Below, piece after piece: positions 8,190-16,452 of a stretch of 64,000 bases of DNA. How positions within the stretch are numbered: the stretch's first letter is position 1; every line of letters begins with the position of its first letter. This DNA is from Herminiimonas sp. (GTDB taxonomy: Bacteria > Pseudomonadota > Gammaproteobacteria > Burkholderiales > Burkholderiaceae), in the NCBI RefSeq assembly GCF_030655415.1, contig NZ_JAURVN010000002.1, forward strand, positions 186,001 through 250,000, read 5' to 3'. The notes under the pieces are model-generated. The model had not been told where the DNA came from. It did not search any database and was given only the letters and a program-made list of their open reading frames with translations. The position numbers were made by a program, and so were the translations under genes.

Positions 8190-8921
8190 ATGAGTTACGA
8201 CTGGTATTGGGGAATTTTCCTCGAATCCGCGAGCGGCCACGAAACCTATCTGGACTGGCTGATCTCCGGCTTCTGGACCACGGTCAAGATGGGTGTGCTC
8301 GGCTGGATCATCGCATTCGTGCTGGGCTCGGTGCTCGGCGTCATGCGCACCATGAACAATCGCACCTTGGCTTTTATCGCCGCCGCGTATGTTGAAGTAG
8401 TGCGCAACATCCCGCTAATCGTGCAGCTCTTCCTTTGGTATTACCTGGCACCAAAGTTTTTGCCCGAGAGCACACGCAACTGGTTGTTCGCGCAACCACC
8501 TGCGACCACCGCATTCGTCACTGCAACCATCGGTCTCGGATTCTTCACCGCTGCTCGCGTGTGTGAACAAGTAAGAGCCGGCATCCAGTCAGTGCCGCGC
8601 GGCTTGCGTAATGCTTCGCTGGCGATGGGCTTCACGCTACCGCAGACTTATCGCTATGTGTTGTTGCCGATCGCGTATCGCACCATCCTGCCGCCTATGA
8701 CATCCGAGATGCTGAGCATCTTCAAGAACTCATCCATCGCCGCCACCATCGGCGTGATCGATCTGTTCGCCCGCACGCGCCAATTGAACGACTACACCGC
8801 GCGCGCTTATGAATCCTTCGTTGCCGTGATTGCCTGCTATTTGCTCATCAATCTGGTGGTCATGCTGGCGATGAATATGCTGGAAAAACGCGTACGCATA
8901 CCCGGCACCACAGGCCGCTGA
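8190..8921 (+). CDS. gltJ: GltJ-type amino acid ABC transporter permease
   Basis: 243-residue inner-membrane permease of the HisM/GltJ family. It has about five transmembrane helices, and the cytoplasmic EAA loop that docks on the ATPase is visible as EQVRAGIQSVPRGLRNASLAMG (about residues 128-149; key Gly in the second half). AAGGAAATC precedes the ATG. The gene lies 82 bases after the binding-protein gene, separated by a stem-loop, and 11 bases before the second permease gene, consistent with one operon and a heterodimeric channel. Confidence 0.92.
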   Translation: MSYDWYWGIFLESASGHETYLDWLISGFWTTVKMGVLGWIIAFVLGSVLGVMRTMNNRTLAFIAAAYVEVVRNIPLIVQLFLWYYLAPKFLPESTRNWLFAQPPATTAFVTATIGLGFFTAARVCEQVRAGIQSVPRGLRNASLAMGFTLPQTYRYVLLPIAYRTILPPMTSEMLSIFKNSSIAATIGVIDLFARTRQLNDYTARAYESFVAVIACYLLINLVVMLAMNMLEKRVRIPGTTGR

Positions 8922-8932
8922 AAGGAATCATC

Positions 8933-9613
8933 ATGTTAGGTCTGGACTTTAGTTTTATTACGCCGGAAGCCTTCAGCGTATTGATGGAAGGGATGGTGAT
9001 CTCACTCAAGGTTGCTGGCACCGCGTTGGTAGTCGGGCTGATTTGGGGCACGGCGTTGGCGATGATGCGACTGTCACGCTTTCGCATGTTGTCGCTTTTT
9101 GCCGCAGCGTATGTCAACTTCTTCCGCTCAATGCCGCTGGCGATGCTGCTGCTCGGCTTCTATCTAGTGGTGCCGCAGTTTCTGAAGAGCTTGCCGTGGG
9201 TGCCGCAAAACACGGACACGCGTCTGCTGTCGGCATTGATCGGCTTCGCATTATTTGAAGCTGCTTATTACGCGGAAATCATGCGTGCCGGTATACAGAG
9301 TGTCGCCAAAGGTCAGCTGTCTGCAGCTTTTGCATTGGGCATGCGTCCCCTGCAAGCGATGCGATTGGTGGTATTACCACAGGCATTTCGCAACATGCTG
9401 CCGCTATTGCTGACGCAATTGATTGTGCTGTTTCAAGACACTTCACTGGTCTACATCATCTCGCTGGCGGATTTCTTTACTGCCGCCGAAGGCATAGGCG
9501 AACGCGATGGCCGCATCGAAGAAATGATGCTGATCGCTGGCGCCGTCTATTTCATTATCTGCTTCACCGCGTCTTCGCTGGTCAAGCGCTTATCAGGAGC
9601 AACAAAATCATGA
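8933..9613 (+). CDS. gltK: GltK-type amino acid ABC transporter permease
   Basis: 226-residue second permease of the importer, with predicted helices throughout and the EAA-loop signature AEIMRAGIQSVAKGQLSAAFALG near residues 112-134. It starts 11 bases after the first permease gene, with AAAGGAATCATC before the ATG. Its 3' end overlaps the ATPase start by four bases (ATGA), which implies translational coupling. It pairs with the preceding permease to form the translocation pore. Confidence 0.92.
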   Translation: MLGLDFSFITPEAFSVLMEGMVISLKVAGTALVVGLIWGTALAMMRLSRFRMLSLFAAAYVNFFRSMPLAMLLLGFYLVVPQFLKSLPWVPQNTDTRLLSALIGFALFEAAYYAEIMRAGIQSVAKGQLSAAFALGMRPLQAMRLVVLPQAFRNMLPLLLTQLIVLFQDTSLVYIISLADFFTAAEGIGERDGRIEEMMLIAGAVYFIICFTASSLVKRLSGATKS

Positions 9614-10344
9614 TCGATATTTATCGTGTATCGAAGTGGTACGGTGAGTTTCAAGTTCTCACCGATTGTTCAACGCAAATCGCAAAAGGCGAAGTCGTCG
9701 TTGTGTGCGGCCCATCTGGCTCGGGCAAATCGACTTTGATCAAAACCGTCAACGGTTTAGAGCCGTTTAGAACCGGCAAAATTTCAGTCGATGGCGTATC
9801 GGTCAATGCGCACAACACTGACTTGCCAAAGCTGCGCTCACGCGTCGGTATGGTGTTTCAAAACTTCGAACTGTTCCCGCATTTATCCATCCGTGAAAAT
9901 CTGACGCTGGCACAAATCCATGTGTTGAATCGCAGCAAAGAGGAAGCAATGGAAAAAGGTTTGCTCTATCTGGAGCGCGTCGGCCTCAAGGCGCAAGCCG
10001 ATAAATATCCCGCGCAACTCTCCGGTGGTCAGCACCAGCGCGTGGCAATTGCTCGTGCGGTATCGAGGGATCCGATCTGCATGCTGTTCGATGAACCGAC
10101 CTCAGCGCTCGATCCGGAAATGGTCAACGAAGTCCTTGATGTCATGGTCGAGCTGGCGCAAGAAGGCATGACCATGATGTGCGTCACCCATGAAATGGGC
10201 TTTGCTCGTAAAGTAGCGGATAGAATCATTTTTATGGATCAAGGTTTTATCGTCGAAGATTGCAGTAAGGATGAATTCTTCGGTAACCTGCGAGCACGTT
10301 CGGAACGCGCGCAGCATTTCCTCTCCAACATACTTCCGCATTAG
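9610..10344 (+). CDS. gltL: GltL-type amino acid ABC transporter ATP-binding protein
   Basis: 244-residue ABC ATPase of the polar amino acid class. Walker A is GPSGSGKST (about residues 35-43), the Q-loop is in VFQNFELFPH, the signature is LSGGQHQRVAIARA (normally LSGGQQQR), and Walker B is CMLFDEPTSALDPE, followed by the switch His in CVTHEMGF. The full set of catalytic residues is present. It overlaps the upstream permease by ATGA, and the aldolase gene follows after eight bases, so the enzyme is co-transcribed with the importer. Confidence 0.94.
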   Translation: MIDIYRVSKWYGEFQVLTDCSTQIAKGEVVVVCGPSGSGKSTLIKTVNGLEPFRTGKISVDGVSVNAHNTDLPKLRSRVGMVFQNFELFPHLSIRENLTLAQIHVLNRSKEEAMEKGLLYLERVGLKAQADKYPAQLSGGQHQRVAIARAVSRDPICMLFDEPTSALDPEMVNEVLDVMVELAQEGMTMMCVTHEMGFARKVADRIIFMDQGFIVEDCSKDEFFGNLRARSERAQHFLSNILPH

Positions 10345-10352
10345 GAAAATAC

Positions 10353-11501
10353 ATGACGCAAAAAGATTTATCCGTAATCGGTGCTTGCATGCAGGGCGCG
10401 CCAGCCGCTGTCGGTGACGTGCTGGCTGACGTAGATACGCCAGCGTTGCTGATAGACCTCGATGCCTTTGAAGACAACCTGGCACGAGTACACGCGCGCA
10501 TCCTGCAGGCAGGCTTGCTGGTACGTCCACACGGCAAAGCACACAAGACACCAGCTATCGCGCATCTGCAATTAGCAGCGGGCGCGCATGGCATCTGCTG
10601 CCAAAAAGTCAGCGAAGCCGAAGTTTTTGTACAAGCAGGCATCAAGGATGTATTGATCACCAACCAGATAGTCGGCACACGCAAAGCCGCGCGCCTCGCC
10701 GTGTTGGCCGGGCAAGCAAAAATAGGTGTGTGCGTGGATCACGCCTTGCAAGTCGAGCAGATAGGCCATGCCCTACGCAGCCAAGGCACGCAACTCGATG
10801 TATTGGTGGAAATCGATATCGGCCATGCACGTTGCGGCGTCATCGACGGCGATCAAGCGCTGGCATTGGCGCAAGCCATTGCGCAGTACGCACCGCATTT
10901 AAATTTCAAAGGCATACACGCGTTTCGCGGCTCGGCTCAGCACATGCGCCAACCCGAACAACGTGCTGCCGCCGTGACATCCGCAGTAGAAAAAGTACGC
11001 TCCATCGTGCAGCAACTGGAAGCCGCCGACTTCGCTTGTCCCGTCATTACCGGCGGTGGCACCGGCACTTACGGGTATGAAGCCGACTCCGCTTTGTACA
11101 CCGAAGTGCAGCCAGGCTCCTACGCGTTGATGGATACCGATTACGCCGCCAACAAACTGGAAGTAGGCAGCGCGCCCTTGCGCCACGCGCTATTCGGTCT
11201 ATGCACCGTGATCAGCATGCAGCCCGGCCATGCGGTATTGGATGGCGGCTTGAAAGCATTTGCAGTGGATCAAGGCTTGCCGCGCATAGAACTGCCGGGC
11301 TGGTCGGTAAAAACCTTATCGGATGAGCACACCACCATTGTGCCGGGGCCGGATGCAGTGCCGCTGCAAGTCGGCGACAAGGTACGCATAATCCCTAGCC
11401 ATTGCGACCCCACCGTCAATCTGCACGACTGGTTGATTGCAATCCGTGGCGATGTCGTGCAGCAGGCATGGCCGGTGCTGGCACGTGGTGCGCTGTTTTA
11501 A
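10353..11501 (+). CDS. D-threonine / 3-hydroxyaspartate aldolase-type PLP enzyme (DSD1 family)
   Basis: 382-residue fold-type III PLP enzyme. The Schiff-base Lys is expected at K62 in RPHGKAHKT, and the metal-binding motif H350-C-D352 in SHCDPTVNLHDW defines the D-threonine aldolase group, which needs Mn or Mg. CCQKVSEAE, VLVEIDIGHARCG and the phosphate-cradling GGGTGTY are also present, and the C-terminus PVLARGALF resembles D-3-hydroxyaspartate aldolase. Both reactions release glycine, with acetaldehyde or glyoxylate as co-product. The gene is the last of an operon that starts with a tandem glycine riboswitch and a GltI-type importer, so both product and regulation point to glycine. D-serine dehydratase activity is a further possibility within the family. 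Substrate choice is inference. Confidence 0.85.
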   Translation: MTQKDLSVIGACMQGAPAAVGDVLADVDTPALLIDLDAFEDNLARVHARILQAGLLVRPHGKAHKTPAIAHLQLAAGAHGICCQKVSEAEVFVQAGIKDVLITNQIVGTRKAARLAVLAGQAKIGVCVDHALQVEQIGHALRSQGTQLDVLVEIDIGHARCGVIDGDQALALAQAIAQYAPHLNFKGIHAFRGSAQHMRQPEQRAAAVTSAVEKVRSIVQQLEAADFACPVITGGGTGTYGYEADSALYTEVQPGSYALMDTDYAANKLEVGSAPLRHALFGLCTVISMQPGHAVLDGGLKAFAVDQGLPRIELPGWSVKTLSDEHTTIVPGPDAVPLQVGDKVRIIPSHCDPTVNLHDWLIAIRGDVVQQAWPVLARGALF

Positions 11502-11600
11502 GAAGCGAAGAGAGCTGGCAGTGCCTTGCCTTATGCGGCGTAGCGCACTGTCGTATCTAATGTGACATGCTAAGATGAATTATTCTTCTAGGAGGTCATC

Positions 11601-11825
11601 ATGGCTGAAAAAAAACTGAGTACGCAAGAGTTTCTGGATGAACTTAATCGCAACCTGAAAGATCACCCGGGTTACGAAGAGTGGATGCAATTTGTACCAC
11701 CACCTGAAGGCGTCGAGCCGGATACGGTAGAAGGCTTTGAACGTGCCGGCCCGCAACCGCGACACTCGCTGTACGACCTGGTCGCGCTCAAAGTTGGCGA
11801 AGCATTCGACATGTTTCCGAAATAA
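11601..11825 (+). CDS. hypothetical small acidic protein, 74 residues
   Basis: Not recognised. The ORF has a very good ribosome-binding site (AGGAGG, about nine bases from the ATG) and ends before a clear terminator, so it is likely real. The product is soluble and acidic, with an amphipathic N-terminal helix (STQEFLDELNRNLKDHP) and a Pro-rich middle (VPPPEGVEPD). It is monocistronic, about 100 bases after the aldolase gene. Confidence 0.7.
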   Translation: MAEKKLSTQEFLDELNRNLKDHPGYEEWMQFVPPPEGVEPDTVEGFERAGPQPRHSLYDLVALKVGEAFDMFPK

Positions 11826-11891
11826 GCAGCACTATCAAAATTTACGATAGTCGCCTTGCAGCAGTAACTCTCTAATCAAGACATCCACATC

Positions 11892-11925
11892 AAGCGCGCC
11901 TGAAACTCGGCGCGCTTTTATTTTC
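11892..11925 (+). terminator. Rho-independent terminator
   Basis: Stem AAGCGCGCC / GGCGCGCTT with an eight-base loop followed by TTTATTTT, located downstream of the 74-residue ORF. Confidence 0.85.
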
Positions 11926-11939
11926 AGCAACGCCATCAA

Positions 11940-12158
11940 TTAACGCAACATTCCACGCGCATACGACCAGCCAATTTTTGGATGCGGTCGCGGCTCGCCT
12001 TCGTCCATCAGAAAAGCCTCGGTCACTTCGCGCGGAAAGAATTCCATGTGCACCCAAAAGTTAACCGTTTTGCCGCCCATGCCGGACGACATCGTTTCGC
12101 CAGAAATGGAGTCCTGGTACCAGACGATCTGTATTTGATCTACTGGAATTGGTTTCAT
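11940..12158 (-). CDS. hypothetical protein, 72 residues
   Basis: Not recognised. It is a soluble, aromatic-rich small protein (IVWYQDSISGETMSSGMGGKTVNFWVHMEFF) with no signal peptide. AAGGAATCAAC directly precedes the ATG at 12158, and the stop lies just beyond the shared terminator region of the convergent small gene. The 244 bases upstream, to 12402, hold no other gene that I can see. Confidence 0.65.
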   Translation of the reverse strand: MKPIPVDQIQIVWYQDSISGETMSSGMGGKTVNFWVHMEFFPREVTEAFLMDEGEPRPHPKIGWSYARGMLR

Positions 12159-12402
12159 GTTGATTCCTTGCGTGTAATTAATGTGATTATTTTACGTTGC
12201 TTTTTTGATTTAATCTGTCCGGTCTTTTGTTTGATTTTCCACATAAATATTGCCGTGTTATCAGCAACTAACGAGTTTTATCGAGCTGATCGCAAGCCGG
12301 GACTGCTTGGTGTAATCTTCCATTAAAGCGGATCAACGAATCCGTTTGTACAAAAGAAACAACCATCGATTTGCACGAGGTCGAACGGTTTATGGAGGAG
12401 AC

Positions 12403-12975
12403 ATGAAGAAACTAGCTTGCGTCATATTGGCGCTCTGTTTGATCGCGTGTAGCAAAAGTAGCGACGTCAAGACCGCATCGTCTGACGTGATAGAGGCACC
12501 TACTAAAATAGTCAGCATCACCAAGGAAGTTGAGTTCACATTCAATACGGAACAATTCGTTGATGCCTTTAATGCTGCAGCCAAATCATCCGGGCAGTCA
12601 TTTCGCATTGGAAAATTCGACGTCAAGCACGGTGCGGTACACGACTATTTCAAGCAGGCTTTCACCAATCAAACGTCACTGACTGTGAGCGTCTCGAAAG
12701 AGACTGGGCGGATCATCAGCGTCACGGCTGTAGTCGCCGGCAATCCAGATGTAATTGATCGTGGAGCTGTACTGGCGATTTCAGAAGTCATTGCCGAAGC
12801 GACCAGTCCAAATCTGAATCAACAAAAAGCATCGGCGCTGGCATACGACATGATGCAAGAGTCCAGCGCGAATAACGATGGTGGAAAATTCCCGCAGCGA
12901 TTTGTTAATAACGTGCGTTACGTACTACGCAACGATAGTGGTATTGGTTATTGGTGGATAGCGAATCCGGCTTGA
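12403..12975 (+). CDS. putative lipoprotein of unknown function, 190 residues
   Basis: The start at 12403 is chosen because GGAGGAG lies directly upstream and the protein then begins with a lipoprotein signal peptide (MKKLACVILALCLIAC, lipobox LIAC with Cys16). The mature part is mixed alpha/beta with alternating hydrophobic strands (SLTVSVSKETGRIISVTAVVAG) and a C-terminal WWIANPA. No family is recognised. It is expected in the periplasm, anchored to a membrane by a lipidated Cys. It stands alone between convergent or unrelated genes. Confidence 0.75.
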   Translation: MKKLACVILALCLIACSKSSDVKTASSDVIEAPTKIVSITKEVEFTFNTEQFVDAFNAAAKSSGQSFRIGKFDVKHGAVHDYFKQAFTNQTSLTVSVSKETGRIISVTAVVAGNPDVIDRGAVLAISEVIAEATSPNLNQQKASALAYDMMQESSANNDGGKFPQRFVNNVRYVLRNDSGIGYWWIANPA

Positions 12976-13197
12976 TTTTTTGGTCACGCCGTCACCAATA
13001 ATGCACTAAGCAAGTGCAAGACAAGTATCTTGAATATCTAAATCGACATTCTAGAACTATGAGCTTCTAATTTAAACAAAGCGCGCGACACTCATCAAAC
13101 CTTCGTGGCAATATTAAAGGTAATTGCATCAGTAACCGAATCGTCAACAGTTGATTGTTCCGTCGCTCGACTTCCATCTTCCAACAGAAAGAGTCGC

Positions 13198-14877
13198 ATG
13201 TCAGATACGCCAGATTCAGAAGCCGCGCTGCAGTCGTTTTTTCAGGCTCGTCGTCATCAACTTTTTCCGGCGCTGACAGCAGCGCAGGTTGAATTGATGA
13301 GCAAGTACGGGGAGCGGCGACGCTTTCCTGCTGATCATGTGCTGTTCACGCAAGGCGAACGGCATATCAGCATGTATGTCATTGTCGCCGGAACTATCCA
13401 GATCGAACGCGGCACCGCGCTGCGATCGCGCGCACTGGGCACATTTGGCGAGGGTATGTTCACTGGCGATATCGGCACCTTGGCTGGCAGGGCTGCGGTT
13501 GCGACTGCCATTACACAAACTGAATGCGAAATGATCGTCGTCGATGAAGAATGCTTGCGCGCACTCGTCGTTGCCGAAGCAGATTTGAGCGAACTGATCA
13601 TGCGCGCCTATATCTTGCGGCGCGTCGCATTTATCCAGGACAAAGATGGCAGCGGCGTCATCGTGTTCGGCTCGCGCCAATCTGCACACTCACTTAATCT
13701 ACGCGAATTTTTGTCGCGCAACGGGCAACCGGCTGCTTACTTCGAAGTAGAGCAACATGAGTCCGCTGCGGCGTTGATGGAACGCTTCGACATTTCGTTA
13801 GCGGATATTCCAGCAGTCGTCACACCGGGCAGCGTCGTACTGAAGAAGCCTAACAATCGTGAACTAGCCGATGCACTGGGCATGAGTGCCGATAATCTCA
13901 ATGGCAAGCAATTTGATCTCGCGGTAGTCGGTGCAGGTCCGGCAGGATTAGCCGCCGCGGTATATGGCGCATCGGAAGGATTGAGCGTCGTGGTACTGGA
14001 CACCAAGGCTGCGGGCGGACAAGCGGGCACCAGTTCCAAGATAGAAAACTACTTTGGATTTCCCACCGGGATTTCTGGCGTGGCATTGGCGGGACGCGGC
14101 TTGTCGCAAGCGCGCAAGTTCGGCGCAGAAGTTGCGGTGCCTATAGAAGTTACTTCTCTCGATTGTCGTGCCGGCAAAACGTTCGACATCGCGCTCGACA
14201 ATGGCGAGCACATCCAAGCGCGCTCGGTAGTGATCGCCACCGGCGCACGTTATCGCAAGCCATCCATCCACAATCTTGAACGCTACGAAGGGCGCGGCAT
14301 TTATTACAACGCGTCGTTTATGGAAGCAACTTTTTGCACGAACGAAGACGTGATCCTCGTCGGCGGCGGCAACTCAGCCGGGCAAGCTGCGGTATTTCTT
14401 GCTGGTCACGCACGTCACGTGCACATCATGGTGCGCTCCAGCGGACTCGCCGCCAGCATGTCGCAGTATTTGATACAGAGAATAGACGCTGCACCCAACA
14501 TCACGCTACATACGCACACGCAAATTGTAGATTTAAAAGGTGAAGACAAATTGCAATGCGTGATGTGTCAAACGCGTGATGCAACACCAAAGGCATTTAA
14601 CGTCGAACACGTCTTTCTATTCCTAGGCGCAGAACCCAACACGAGCTGGCTCAACAAATGTGTCAAGCTGGACGATAAAGAATTTGTTTTGACGGGCCCG
14701 CAAGTGCAAGGAGTTGAGTGGCCATTAGAACGTCCACCGCATCATCTGGAAACTAGCAATCCTGGCATCTTTGCAGTAGGCGATGTGCGGAGTGGATCGG
14801 TCAAGCGCGTAGCAGCTGCAGTGGGCGAAGGCTCGGCGGCGATTCAAGCCTTGCATCAGTTTTTAGCCGAAAGCTGA
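13198..14877 (+). CDS. CAP-domain / thioredoxin reductase-like FAD oxidoreductase without CxxC
   Basis: 559-residue fusion. Residues about 10-150 form a cyclic-nucleotide-binding-like (CAP-ED) beta-barrel; about 155-230 resemble a glutaredoxin/thioredoxin-like fold (VIVFGSRQSAHSLNLREFL); and about 240 to the end is a two-dinucleotide-fold reductase with FAD motif VVGAGPAGLAAA, GGQAGTSSKIENYFGFP, NADPH motif VGGGNSAGQAAVF and C-terminal FAD motif GIFAVGDVRSGSVKR. The redox CxxC pair that precedes the GGG(D/N)SA motif in true thioredoxin reductases is missing; only one Cys (ATFCTNED) is there. The ATG at 13198 is preferred over a GTG at 13105 because the latter adds a non-conserved, poorly initiated tail. 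The protein probably senses or reduces something other than thioredoxin. Confidence 0.85.
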   Translation: MSDTPDSEAALQSFFQARRHQLFPALTAAQVELMSKYGERRRFPADHVLFTQGERHISMYVIVAGTIQIERGTALRSRALGTFGEGMFTGDIGTLAGRAAVATAITQTECEMIVVDEECLRALVVAEADLSELIMRAYILRRVAFIQDKDGSGVIVFGSRQSAHSLNLREFLSRNGQPAAYFEVEQHESAAALMERFDISLADIPAVVTPGSVVLKKPNNRELADALGMSADNLNGKQFDLAVVGAGPAGLAAAVYGASEGLSVVVLDTKAAGGQAGTSSKIENYFGFPTGISGVALAGRGLSQARKFGAEVAVPIEVTSLDCRAGKTFDIALDNGEHIQARSVVIATGARYRKPSIHNLERYEGRGIYYNASFMEATFCTNEDVILVGGGNSAGQAAVFLAGHARHVHIMVRSSGLAASMSQYLIQRIDAAPNITLHTHTQIVDLKGEDKLQCVMCQTRDATPKAFNVEHVFLFLGAEPNTSWLNKCVKLDDKEFVLTGPQVQGVEWPLERPPHHLETSNPGIFAVGDVRSGSVKRVAAAVGEGSAAIQALHQFLAES

Positions 14878-14912
14878 TGCGGTATAAACGCAACGCAAAC
14901 AAAGCTAAGCAT

Positions 14913-15074
14913 TCAGCGACTGTCGTGCTGCACGCCGACATCAATCACGCCGTACATTTCCACGCCTGAATTGCTGTTCGGTGTGCGTGCATAGCCGCCG
15001 CATCCACCAAGCATGGAAGAAGCCAGCAACACCAAGATGAAGCGGCTGATGAAATATTGAGCAGGTGGTTTCAT
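14913..15074 (-). CDS. small putative lipoprotein, 53 residues
   Basis: The start at 15074 gives a signal peptide with lipobox LGGC (…LLASSMLGGCGG), so the Cys would be lipidated. A longer form from 15140 would place extra charged residues before the signal and is less likely. The mature peptide is about 30 residues and contains EMYGVIDVGVQ, reminiscent of the first strand of Burkholderiales porins, but nothing else of a porin is present. It overlaps no other gene and lies 68 bases from the DUF427 gene on the same strand. Confidence 0.55.
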   Translation of the reverse strand: MKPPAQYFISRFILVLLASSMLGGCGGYARTPNSNSGVEMYGVIDVGVQHDSR

Positions 15075-15142
15075 TCCATTACTTTCAAAGTACATTCGAT
15101 CACGTAGCAAATAGCTTTGCTGCGTGCATACACAATTCATCG

Positions 15143-15517
15143 TTAACCGACTTCAATCGCATCCACACGATTCGGATAAAAAGCGACGTATTCCTTGATC
15201 GCAGCAACTGCCGGATAAGGCATCTCATACGTCCACACCGCATTCGCGGGACGCTCGCCACCTGCGGGTATGCCGTAGTAAGAACAATCGCCCTTGTATG
15301 GACAATACGTCACGTGATTGCTGCGCTCAAGTTGCGACATATCCACATCCTTGCGCGGAATGTATTGCACTGGCGGATACGATGCTTCCTGCAAGGTCAA
15401 TGCGTCCGTCGTATCGGCAATGACGCGCCCCGCTACGGTAACTTTGATGCGTGTAAGGTTTGGCGTGAGCGTAATCGGATGATCGGGGCCGGGAATTTTG
15501 ACGAGCTTGTCTTCCAT
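15143..15517 (-). CDS. DUF427 domain protein
   Basis: 124-residue single-domain DUF427 protein, a small beta-rich cytoplasmic fold of unknown biochemical role. Family markers are the N-terminal VTVAGRVIADTTDALTLQE strand pair, the PPVQYIPRKDVDM turn, TYCPYKGDCSYYGI, and the C-terminal AVAAIKEYVAFYPNRVD. The conserved Cys pair in YCPYKGDC is intact. A GGAAGAGAAATC stretch precedes the ATG. Confidence 0.88.
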   Translation of the reverse strand: MEDKLVKIPGPDHPITLTPNLTRIKVTVAGRVIADTTDALTLQEASYPPVQYIPRKDVDMSQLERSNHVTYCPYKGDCSYYGIPAGGERPANAVWTYEMPYPAVAAIKEYVAFYPNRVDAIEVG

Positions 15518-15891
15518 GATTTCTCTTCCTTCTTTCGTTGGCGTGAAATATAACCTGCGGCTTGTAGCCGCTAGATAAAGTCGCGGCGAAAAGTATTTGA
15601 AGAAACAGCTTAACGCTTATTGTCTATCAAAGTTGAAGACGACTACTTTGTTGTCACTCTGCAAGCTCGGTAAAAAATCAATTTCAACAGACGAGCTTGA
15701 TGTTTGGCACAGATCCAGACCGATATTCATAGCGAAAAACTTCTACAAACTTGATCCGCATTGCTCGCGCCCAGTGTTCGGGTTCGCACATACCTCTGCT
15801 CGCTAGCCTGATACTTTGATGGGCATGCACTCCTGACTTTCAGGATTGAACTGAATTAGCCATGTGCTTAATTTTCACTGAGGAGATCACT
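15518..15891. other. intergenic region, no gene seen
   Basis: 374 bases between the DUF427 gene (minus) and the histone-like gene (plus). It should carry both promoters. A short open frame at 15597-15806 lacks a ribosome-binding site and any recognisable product. Confidence 0.4.
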
Positions 15892-16275
15892 ATGACAAAC
15901 AGAATCGGCAATAAAGACGAAGCGCATCAGCGCAGCAAAGAAGAGAAGGCAAGAATCAAGGCCTCAAACATTGCCCAGGAAGCTGTGAAAAAAGCCGCGG
16001 CCGCGGCAAAGTATCATAACGAAATCAAAGGTCAGCCACGCGCTGCTACCCCAGCAGATACTGCGAAAAGTGCTGAGAAAAAGAAGGCCTCAACGCCTGT
16101 CAAAGCTAAAGCCGTTAAATCCGCCAAGCCCGCCAAAGCAGCAAGCAAAACCACCGCTGCCAAAACAGTAAAAGCGAAACCGGCCAAAGCGACATCGGAC
16201 AAACCGAGCAAAGACAGCAAGAAAGCCGTTTCGGATAAAGCTACTACCAGCAAAAAATCCGCAAGCAAAGAATAA
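15892..16275 (+). CDS. Lys/Ala-rich histone H1-like protein
   Basis: 127-residue highly basic, low-complexity protein. The N-terminal 45 residues are helical (KDEAHQRSKEEKARIKASN); the rest is an unstructured tail of Lys-Ala-Lys, KPAKA and AAKT-like units typical of the bacterial H1-like proteins (AlgP/Hc1 type) that bind DNA or RNA electrostatically. The start at 15892 has GAGGAG eight bases upstream; the longer form starting at 15862 is not supported. A strong terminator follows. Confidence 0.7.
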   Translation: MTNRIGNKDEAHQRSKEEKARIKASNIAQEAVKKAAAAAKYHNEIKGQPRAATPADTAKSAEKKKASTPVKAKAVKSAKPAKAASKTTAAKTVKAKPAKATSDKPSKDSKKAVSDKATTSKKSASKE

Positions 16276-16291
16276 GAGTTTCACACTAAAC

Positions 16292-16321
16292 AAAAGCCCC
16301 AATTTATCGGGGCTTTTGTTT
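16292..16321 (+). terminator. Rho-independent terminator
   Basis: Stem AAAAGCCCC / GGGGCTTTT with an eight-base loop, then GTTTG, placed 17 bases after the histone-like gene. Confidence 0.88.
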
Positions 16322-16452
16322 GTCACATCATGGAGTGCTTTTATCGAAGCAAGCTGGCATCGCCAGCATTACATTCGCTCTACGAAAATTCCCGCACACT
16401 TAACTTCACCAACAGACCACAGCTGAATCATCCACATGCAACAAACTTTAAT

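Noticed and set aside
15597..15806. Short plus-strand open frame
   Set aside because: No ribosome-binding site and no protein-like pattern; left as intergenic.
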